Shown one piece after another: positions 19,465 through 25,280 of a DNA stretch of 25,280 bases. The translations under genes and the position numbers were made by a program. Positions within the stretch are counted from its first letter, which is position 1; each line of letters begins with the position of its first letter. Below the pieces are notes generated by a model. It saw only the letters and a program-made list of their open reading frames with translations, was not told the DNA's origin and ran no database searches. The DNA comes from a virus, in IMG/VR virus record IMGVR_UViG_3300032289_000249, positions 1 to 25,280 of that record, one strand, 5' to 3'.

Positions 19465-22281
19465 TTATACTCCTTGGGGTGATAGTTGTGGGGGTTGTAA
19501 TTGTGTTTCTGCTGCCTGTTGTTCTAAATTTTGCATGTGTTGCTGTTGTGCTTGATTAGCTTGCTGTTCTGCATCTAGCGTCTTTTGAACTTGTGCTGCC
19601 TGTTCGGCAAACGCCTGTTGTTCTACCTGAATACCGTGCTGTCTAATGTCTTCGTCCGCAGAATTAATAGCATCAATGGCGCTCATGTTTTGCTCGTGCT
19701 CAAGTTGCTGTTGTTGCTGTGTTAGCTGACCCACAGCGTTAATTTGGGCGACGCGCTCACGCGAGGCGTTGTTAATGTTAGCCAATGCAATTTCAGTGGC
19801 GTTAGCCTGCTCATCAATTGCCACTTGAGTGTTGTACTTAGCCATAAGCTCTTGTACCTTTTGCTCCAACTGAGCAACTTTAAGCTGGTATTCCTGCTGG
19901 TGCTTCTGCATTTCTATTTGCATCTTAGTCTCAGACTCTTTAGCTTTACGTTCTGTCTCAGCCATCTGTGTTTTCATGATAACTTGAGCCGTCGGGTCAC
20001 TGTTCATAGCTTGCTCACGAGCAGACTGTTGAGCTTGCTGTACTTTTTGTAGCAATGCTTGTATTGCCGGTTGAGCTGACTGGAATGTAGCCTGTGCATC
20101 TTCGTTAACCATCTGAGCAGCCAAGGCAAGAGCTTGTTGGCTCTCAATATCCATTGGATTTTCTTCGTGCAACTTAAGAGTATCTTCACCACCGGCAGCT
20201 TGAGCGACATAGGCACGCATAGATTGCAAATAGTGCAATGTTAAGTGTTGCTTAATGTGCTCAAGCGCTTGTGGCGCAAATTGAGGTCCGATAAGAGGGC
20301 TGCCGCCGTAATTTGGGTCTGCTGCATACATTAAGTGAATCTTAATGTGACTGATATGGTCCTGGTCTGGGTAGGCTGCCGCAGGGCGGCCCATGGACAT
20401 TGCAACGTTCTCCAGTGCAGGATTAGATTCTTTAATCCCATCTGGGTCGGGCAATATCTCGTTAATTGCTGGGACCTTCATTTGCTTCAAGACACGACGG
20501 TGTGCCGCCCTCAAATCGTATAGTTGTGGTGCTTGAGAAGCCATTTGTAAAATAGCTTGTGCTTGCGCCATTCTCTGTGTTTCAGAGAAAATATTAGGGT
20601 CAGATACTGGACGGACATCGTTGTTCGCAGCAAAGTCGCGAACTTCAATCTCAACACCTGACTGGTTGTCCATTTCTTCCAAGTACCAGTGATTGATACG
20701 AGAAAGAATCTGGAATGATTTAGCTTGTGAGCGGTGTAGTCTTGCATGAATGCTAGAGAACACTTTAGCGCCCTGCTCAATAAGAGCTTGTGTAGTTCCT
20801 ACAGGAGTATTGGAGTTTACTTCACCAATCTTCTCTTCTGCAGTAGTTACAACGCCTTTGGCTGCTGTTGTTAGCCAACCTAAAAGATTAAATAGTACAG
20901 AACTTGGCTGGTTAAACGGAAGTGGCATTGCCAACTTACGTACGTCATCAACACCTGGCGCTCCTTCAATCTCTAAAACTTGCGTCGGCTCAATTCTATC
21001 GCTTTGGCCCGAAATGCGGCCGCCCTTGAGCTTAAGCATTGTCTGACTGTTATTAATGTGAGCAGCGTCCAATAAAGCACGGAGAGAGCCAGTAAGAGCA
21101 GCAGATAACCCACCAATAAGATGAGGTAGGCCAATAGCATAAGCACCGCGCCAAGGAATGAATTTATACTCGACATACCAATCCAATTTTGTAAGTTTGT
21201 CATCCCCATATGCCCAGTTACGGCACAATGATAGTACTTTGCTTGTTGACTCATCAATACATAAAATGTACGGAGCTCTTCTGCCTTGTGTTTCCTGGTC
21301 GTCTTCTAAACGTAAGAAGCAAGTAATTTCATAAATACGACGGACGCCGTCAACGTTTTTAGATGTGGTGGACTTACCTTCAATCTTGTCGTTAGCTTTT
21401 TGTGCGTTTGTCTGGTCATCAATGCTTAAATCAGATACATAGTCTGAATCGATGTCGCGATAAATACCTTGCTCGACACGTTGTATAAATACATCTTCTG
21501 TAATGTCTTGTACTTCTGTTATACGCTGTGACGTGTAAAAACTTGTAGTTGAATATGGCAACAAGATGTTATCAATTGGCACCCACTCACACATAGGACG
21601 ACGTTGCTCTGAATCGTAACGCCATTTTTTAAATTGAGAACCACCTAAAGGTAACTGAGTCAAACATATTTCTGTCTCGTCACGATACTCAGGAATTTGT
21701 TCTGTCAACTGCCAGTTCATGAACGCGGCTTTGCGTTCTGCAACTTCTATTTGTTTACGGTTTGCTTCACCTTTTATTTCGGCTTTGACCATTCCGTCAG
21801 GAGGTAATAATTCTCTAGCGCTTGACGCTGCAAAATCGACACACGCCTCAGCCATGACTGGGTGAACAACTTTTGATGCGCCATCAAATGTCGCACCACC
21901 TGGTGCATCTTTTCCAAGTCCTGTTCTACGTAATCCATCTTCGTATTGTTTATCACGCTCTTTTCTAGCCTCTTTATCTACGTCAATTAGGTCAAGGTAC
22001 TCATACGCCAATGCGTCTAGCATGCCTTCGTCAAACTCTTCTGCTAAGTTAACGTAGAACTCTGGATTTTGAATAGGGCCTTCTGTTGGTCTGTAGTTAA
22101 TAACTACAGAACCATCTTCTAACTCAATAACTTCTTCGTCAGCTTCACCCGGCTCAAGACCTAACACTTCTTCAAAGTGTTCAATCTCTTCTTCTTGCAT
22201 AAGAGCTTCTTCAATGTCCTGCTCGTTGTCTAGTGACGGCAGATTAGAGCCCATTTGCATTGGTAGTTTTGGATTTGCCAT
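19465..22281 (-). CDS. Portal protein, unusually long with Q-rich coiled-coil C-terminus
   Basis: A 938-aa portal, the dodecameric ring at the head vertex through which DNA enters. The first 100 residues are acidic. The portal core includes EYLDLIDVDKEARKERDKQY, DGASKVVHPVMAEACVDFAA and SSARELLPPDGMVKAEIKGE, the segment WRYDSEQRRPMCEWVPIDNI, and LPFNQPSSVLFNLLGWLTTA, followed by AEEKIGEVNSNTPVGTTQAL, resembling large podovirus-type (P22 group) portals. From about residue 700 to the end the sequence is Ala/Gln-rich helix with heptads (KAKESETKMQIEMQKHQQEY, QLKVAQLEQKVQELMAKYNT) then Gln runs. P22 has a helical barrel in the same place but shorter. It lies between an unknown 456-aa gene and small head genes. 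Confidence 0.85.
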   Translation of the reverse strand: MANPKLPMQMGSNLPSLDNEQDIEEALMQEEEIEHFEEVLGLEPGEADEEVIELEDGSVVINYRPTEGPIQNPEFYVNLAEEFDEGMLDALAYEYLDLIDVDKEARKERDKQYEDGLRRTGLGKDAPGGATFDGASKVVHPVMAEACVDFAASSARELLPPDGMVKAEIKGEANRKQIEVAERKAAFMNWQLTEQIPEYRDETEICLTQLPLGGSQFKKWRYDSEQRRPMCEWVPIDNILLPYSTTSFYTSQRITEVQDITEDVFIQRVEQGIYRDIDSDYVSDLSIDDQTNAQKANDKIEGKSTTSKNVDGVRRIYEITCFLRLEDDQETQGRRAPYILCIDESTSKVLSLCRNWAYGDDKLTKLDWYVEYKFIPWRGAYAIGLPHLIGGLSAALTGSLRALLDAAHINNSQTMLKLKGGRISGQSDRIEPTQVLEIEGAPGVDDVRKLAMPLPFNQPSSVLFNLLGWLTTAAKGVVTTAEEKIGEVNSNTPVGTTQALIEQGAKVFSSIHARLHRSQAKSFQILSRINHWYLEEMDNQSGVEIEVRDFAANNDVRPVSDPNIFSETQRMAQAQAILQMASQAPQLYDLRAAHRRVLKQMKVPAINEILPDPDGIKESNPALENVAMSMGRPAAAYPDQDHISHIKIHLMYAADPNYGGSPLIGPQFAPQALEHIKQHLTLHYLQSMRAYVAQAAGGEDTLKLHEENPMDIESQQALALAAQMVNEDAQATFQSAQPAIQALLQKVQQAQQSAREQAMNSDPTAQVIMKTQMAETERKAKESETKMQIEMQKHQQEYQLKVAQLEQKVQELMAKYNTQVAIDEQANATEIALANINNASRERVAQINAVGQLTQQQQQLEHEQNMSAIDAINSADEDIRQHGIQVEQQAFAEQAAQVQKTLDAEQQANQAQQQHMQNLEQQAAETQLQPPQLSPQGV

Positions 22282-22284
22282 AGA

Positions 22285-23655
22285 TTATTTTAGTTTCTTA
22301 ATTTTGTTAGCGCCCATTGTTTTTAGGGGTTTAATTGCCATTGCTTGTCCGGGTAGGATTGACGCTGATAAAGCTCCACTCAATGTGTCACCACGTTTAA
22401 ATTGTTCAACTGCCTCAAAAGGTGCTAATGGGTCTAAAAACATTGTAGGACCAATTCCTGTTTTGGCTGTAATACCTTGTGGGTCCATGCTACCTATGTC
22501 ACCTGTGATTACACCAGCTTGTTCACGTGCTCTACGTGGTGTCATTCCAATCTTTTCTAAGTACGGAGCAATCTTATCTGTAGCACGTTCTCTAATGCCG
22601 GGTTCGTAGGCTTGAAATTTTGGTGCAAAACCGTAAGGGTCTTTTTGCGATAAAGTCCACTCATCTAAATCTTTAAGGGTTGGCATTCCACCGTTAGAAA
22701 ATTTCTGTGGCTCTTTTCCATAAGCCACCATCATGTAACGCATTTCGTCTGGCGTAATCTGACCGCCTCCAGCCTTCATGGTTGGGTATATCTTAACCAA
22801 GTTGCCGTTTTCGTCAACGTAAAAGTCTGTTGGTTGTACATCTTTTGGTACACGCTTCTTAGCTTCTTTAATACTTGGTAGTTGTCCGCGTTGGATAGTC
22901 AACTCATCCTGAATATATTGTGGGTAGTTGCCTTGGCGCTTAGTGAGGTATGATTCTTCTACGCCTTCGTTACGCGCGGCGTTACGGAAGTCTGTCATTC
23001 CTTTTGCTGACGGTGGGCGTTGACTCATAATACCAACACCTTGTGAACCATACTGATGTCTTGCAGGATTAAACTCTGCAATCAAAGCATTTGTCTCGTC
23101 TGCGTCTGGATAGCGTCCGGTCTTTTCAAAAAACCCTTGCTTTAACTTATCAAACGCACCACCTTGCAATGCTGAGTTCTCAATGTTAGTAGACACTTCA
23201 CCCAAGTAATCCGCTGATGGTGTGATAGAGTTGCGTACTCCCTCTTCCAACTGTTGACTTTCAATGTTCTTTACAACCGATGGGTCTGTAATATCTTCAA
23301 CCACGGGGCGCAAGCTAGTTCCCTTTGTCGTTCTGCCAGTTGTCATCTTAGTTAAGAATTCATCTCTGGCAGTGTTAGGGTTAATTAGGTTTGGGTCTGT
23401 AGCCAACTCAAAAGCTGCTCTTGGTTGTGCAGACATGCCAGAACGTAAACCGCTAGTTGGGTTAGATAAACCTTGAATGTGTGACTTTAACTGCTCAACT
23501 TCTTGTGCAGAAGGAGCTTTGTTGTTTAACTGTTTATACTTTGCAATTGCCGCAGCAATCATTCTATCAAATTGTCCCACAGCCCTGCCTCCTGCCATAT
23601 GAGGAATGCCTGCCATCTCAGCCAACATCTCCTGCGGTGTTTTAATTGGGTTCAT
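22285..23655 (-). CDS. Unknown 456-aa virion-type protein between terminase and portal
   Basis: A large protein of unknown family. The first 30 residues include MAEMAGIPHMAGGRAVGQFD-type sequence; a helical, polar middle follows (QEVEQLKSHIQGLSN, QGGAFDKLKQGFFEKTGRYP, ADETNALIAEFNPARHQYGS). Then come FYVDENGNLVKIYPTMKAGG, GQITPDEMRYMMVAYGKEPQ and KFSNGGMPTLKDLDEW. The C-terminal 60 residues are Pro/Ala-rich with LDPLAPFEAVEQFKRGDTLS and basic KKLK. The GG motifs resemble those of the left-end proteins. It starts 24 bases after motif copy 5, and the portal ATG follows three bases after its stop region. A minor head, internal or ejected protein is plausible; no enzyme motif is recognised. Confidence 0.65.
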   Translation of the reverse strand: MNPIKTPQEMLAEMAGIPHMAGGRAVGQFDRMIAAAIAKYKQLNNKAPSAQEVEQLKSHIQGLSNPTSGLRSGMSAQPRAAFELATDPNLINPNTARDEFLTKMTTGRTTKGTSLRPVVEDITDPSVVKNIESQQLEEGVRNSITPSADYLGEVSTNIENSALQGGAFDKLKQGFFEKTGRYPDADETNALIAEFNPARHQYGSQGVGIMSQRPPSAKGMTDFRNAARNEGVEESYLTKRQGNYPQYIQDELTIQRGQLPSIKEAKKRVPKDVQPTDFYVDENGNLVKIYPTMKAGGGQITPDEMRYMMVAYGKEPQKFSNGGMPTLKDLDEWTLSQKDPYGFAPKFQAYEPGIRERATDKIAPYLEKIGMTPRRAREQAGVITGDIGSMDPQGITAKTGIGPTMFLDPLAPFEAVEQFKRGDTLSGALSASILPGQAMAIKPLKTMGANKIKKLK

Positions 23656-23678
23656 ATGTATTATTCTTATTGGGTTTA

Positions 23679-23698
23679 TCCCTATCTCTACTTATGCA
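23679..23698 (-). promoter_or_regulatory. Copy 5 of the late motif (candidate phage promoter)
   Basis: Minus strand TGCATAAGTAGAGATAGGGA. It lies between the terminase stop and the 456-aa gene, 24 bases before its ATG. From its GGGA the strand continues GGGATAAACCC, able to fold into a 3-bp hairpin at the would-be 5' end. No clear terminator lies just upstream, although GGGCG...CCCCC could pair weakly. Confidence 0.6.
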
Positions 23699-23719
23699 GA
23701 ATACTGGGGGGATTCGCCC

Positions 23720-25156
23720 TTATTGGGAATATGGGTTCTCGCTCTTTTTCCTGTCGTCGGCGTAATCATAGTCCCTGGCAGGCAAAGGGTCCAGTTGTAG
23801 CCAGCCAGAGTCACGTAAGACTCGTAAGGCCTGTGACAGCGCATCCACATAGTCATCATGACCTCCAGACTCAGGGAACGAACACACCTGACGTATAAAA
23901 CGTTTGGCCCATGGTGCCACTTCACCTGGCTTGTCTGGGTCGCCAGGGATATATACTTTTCCTTTAGCAATCAATGGCGCAATAATGTTAACACGCTGGA
24001 CTTTATCAGCTTTACCTGGGTTGTATCCACGTACAGGCACGCCCGCGCCCTGTAGTTCTTGAATTAGAGATATACCAGCCGACTTATCTTCCATAAGAAT
24101 GAGGTCTGCCTTCCTGCCTTTAGCAAAAGCATTGTCAGAACCGTAGACAACCTCTTTGAAGTCATCCATAACTTTCTTACGTAGCTCTGGGTAAGACAAG
24201 TGAGCATCCCAGCAGTCCAACAACAGCACACAGGTACCTGCATCTTGTCTGTCAAACACTCCCCATACCTCGCAAGCAGTAGGGTCATTGTGCGTCTTCT
24301 CGCTCGTGGCGGGGTCGTAGCTGGCAATGACATACTCTAGGGTAGGCGTCTCTTTTTTATCGTCCCACAGGCGGAACCACTTACGTTTTATAATACCTGC
24401 GTCTTCTGGGTCAAGAATCTCACCGTAAATTTCCTGCTTGCCTAAGTCCGAGCCTTCGTACGTCTCTAGCTGTTTGAAGAACGTACTAGATAGGTTAGAC
24501 TTATTGTCGTACGAGCTGGCGTTTACCACGTACACGTCACCACCAATCTTACCCTCGTTTAAATCTACAATCAACTCTTTAGGTTTTGGTGTGGTTGTGA
24601 TAATTTGCTGCACACGTTCGATGTTGGGGTGCTTCAAACGCAAAGTAAACTGTACACCGTCGTATGCGTCATCCAAATACTCAAACGCACAGAGCTCGTC
24701 AAACCAAGCACCATGGAATTGCTTACCACGATAACGTTCTGGCTCTGACGCAGGTATACCTTGGATGATAGAGCCGTTGATTAGTGTCACTTCAAACAAT
24801 GACTTGTTGTAATCCTTAATTAAAGATGGTGGGATGATGTTTAAAAGTCCAGAATCCCCTTCAAAACAGGTCGCGCGGATGTCGTTAGAAGTAGGTGCAG
24901 TGACCAACCATCTAGTTCCTGGATGTTTCCATGCACGAATCCCAATCCAGTGTGATGCGGTGTGCGTTTTCCCTGAGCCTCGACCTGCGAGCATGAGGAA
25001 CGTGTCATACTCTCCGTCTTCGGGCTCTCTTTGGTGGGGGAGCGCTTGGAGCTGCCATTTGACTTGCCAGAGCGCGGCGTCGAGCTCCGTTTTTGGCCAG
25101 TGTTTGTTGTTTTTTGCAAAGTTGTCAAGGATTTTCTCTTGTTCTAGGGTTAACAT
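23720..25156 (-). CDS. terL: Large terminase subunit (TerL)
   Basis: A 478-aa DNA-packaging motor, ATPase plus nuclease. Walker A is LAGRGSGKTH (about residues 56-65), Walker B is HGAWFDEL with acidic D-E at about 153-154, and the coupling motif is probably ITTTPKP (about 187-192). The RNase H-like nuclease half shows ASYDPATS (D281), LILMEDKSAG (E356) and GGHDDYVDALSQAL (D434-D438), the expected metal ligands. The ATG at 25156 (MLTLEQEKIL) is preferred to a GTG at 25213 because the extra segment is basic, not family-like, and lacks a ribosome site. The small terminase is not in the window. The 124 bases upstream to the right edge show no gene, motif copy or clear promoter. Confidence 0.92.
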   Translation of the reverse strand: MLTLEQEKILDNFAKNNKHWPKTELDAALWQVKWQLQALPHQREPEDGEYDTFLMLAGRGSGKTHTASHWIGIRAWKHPGTRWLVTAPTSNDIRATCFEGDSGLLNIIPPSLIKDYNKSLFEVTLINGSIIQGIPASEPERYRGKQFHGAWFDELCAFEYLDDAYDGVQFTLRLKHPNIERVQQIITTTPKPKELIVDLNEGKIGGDVYVVNASSYDNKSNLSSTFFKQLETYEGSDLGKQEIYGEILDPEDAGIIKRKWFRLWDDKKETPTLEYVIASYDPATSEKTHNDPTACEVWGVFDRQDAGTCVLLLDCWDAHLSYPELRKKVMDDFKEVVYGSDNAFAKGRKADLILMEDKSAGISLIQELQGAGVPVRGYNPGKADKVQRVNIIAPLIAKGKVYIPGDPDKPGEVAPWAKRFIRQVCSFPESGGHDDYVDALSQALRVLRDSGWLQLDPLPARDYDYADDRKKSENPYSQ

Positions 25157-25280
25157 ACGGGAATAAAGCCTTCTCCGACTAGGAATTGAGTGCCTGTGTC
25201 CACATGAACGCACGGCTGTGCTGGTATTTTAGTAATTTTTGTTACAAACCTTCTATTTTTTCCGATTAACTGTGTAAAAT

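Noticed and set aside
25157-25213. GTG start giving terminase 19 extra residues
   Set aside because: The extension is Arg/Ser-rich and unlike the family N-terminus; no ribosome site precedes the GTG.

Overview
The window is one continuous stretch of a tailed double-stranded DNA phage genome (Caudoviricetes). Every credible gene lies on the minus strand, so the late region reads from right to left. It is tightly packed, with TAATG, TAATATG and ATGA gene junctions, and uses the standard bacterial code with TAA, TAG and TGA stops. It looks moderately AT-rich by eye. The protein types (GroES-like co-chaperonin beside the scaffold, GPT-collagen fibre, Gly-rich adhesin, many small beta-rich fibre modules) resemble uncultured aquatic phages. 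I cannot name a host or genus. I see no tRNA, integrase, polymerase, CRISPR array or insertion sequence.

Layout in order of transcription: large terminase (25156-23720); an unknown 456-aa protein; a very large portal (938 aa); two small unknown proteins; a GroES-like co-chaperonin; a scaffold-like protein; an unknown protein; a probable head structural protein; the major capsid protein (16262-15345), closed by a perfect hairpin with a UUCG loop. Next come two virion structural proteins, a small Cys-containing protein, a two-block collagen-like fibre followed directly by a TPR glycosyltransferase, and a long receptor-binding region (10958-4172) of fibre genes with small accessory genes. This region contains a duplicated fibre-plus-accessory pair and ends in a polyglycine adhesin. 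The lysis cassette follows: a coiled-coil membrane protein, a holin-like protein, an M15 peptidase and a signal-anchored T4-type lysozyme. The left end holds two basic proteins with a repeated GG motif, a small basic protein, a head-to-tail adaptor with an inserted discoidin-like domain, and the start of another neck gene.

The least expected signal is a 20-base motif, minus strand TGCATAAGTAGTAATAGGGA, found five times at gene boundaries (23698, 19226, 15271, 3113 and 2563 are its 5' ends). Three copies lie just after hairpins that could end the previous transcript. Two copies are followed by a small hairpin beginning exactly at the GGGA. I read it as a phage-specific late promoter that divides the region into separately transcribed units. 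The RNA polymerase or sigma-like factor that would use it is not in the window.

Other points worth attention are the collagen and glycosyltransferase pair, the discoidin-like insertion in the adaptor, fibre-domain shuffling, a TTG-started co-chaperonin overlapped by an ATG-TAA minimal ORF, and GG-motif proteins at both ends of the window.
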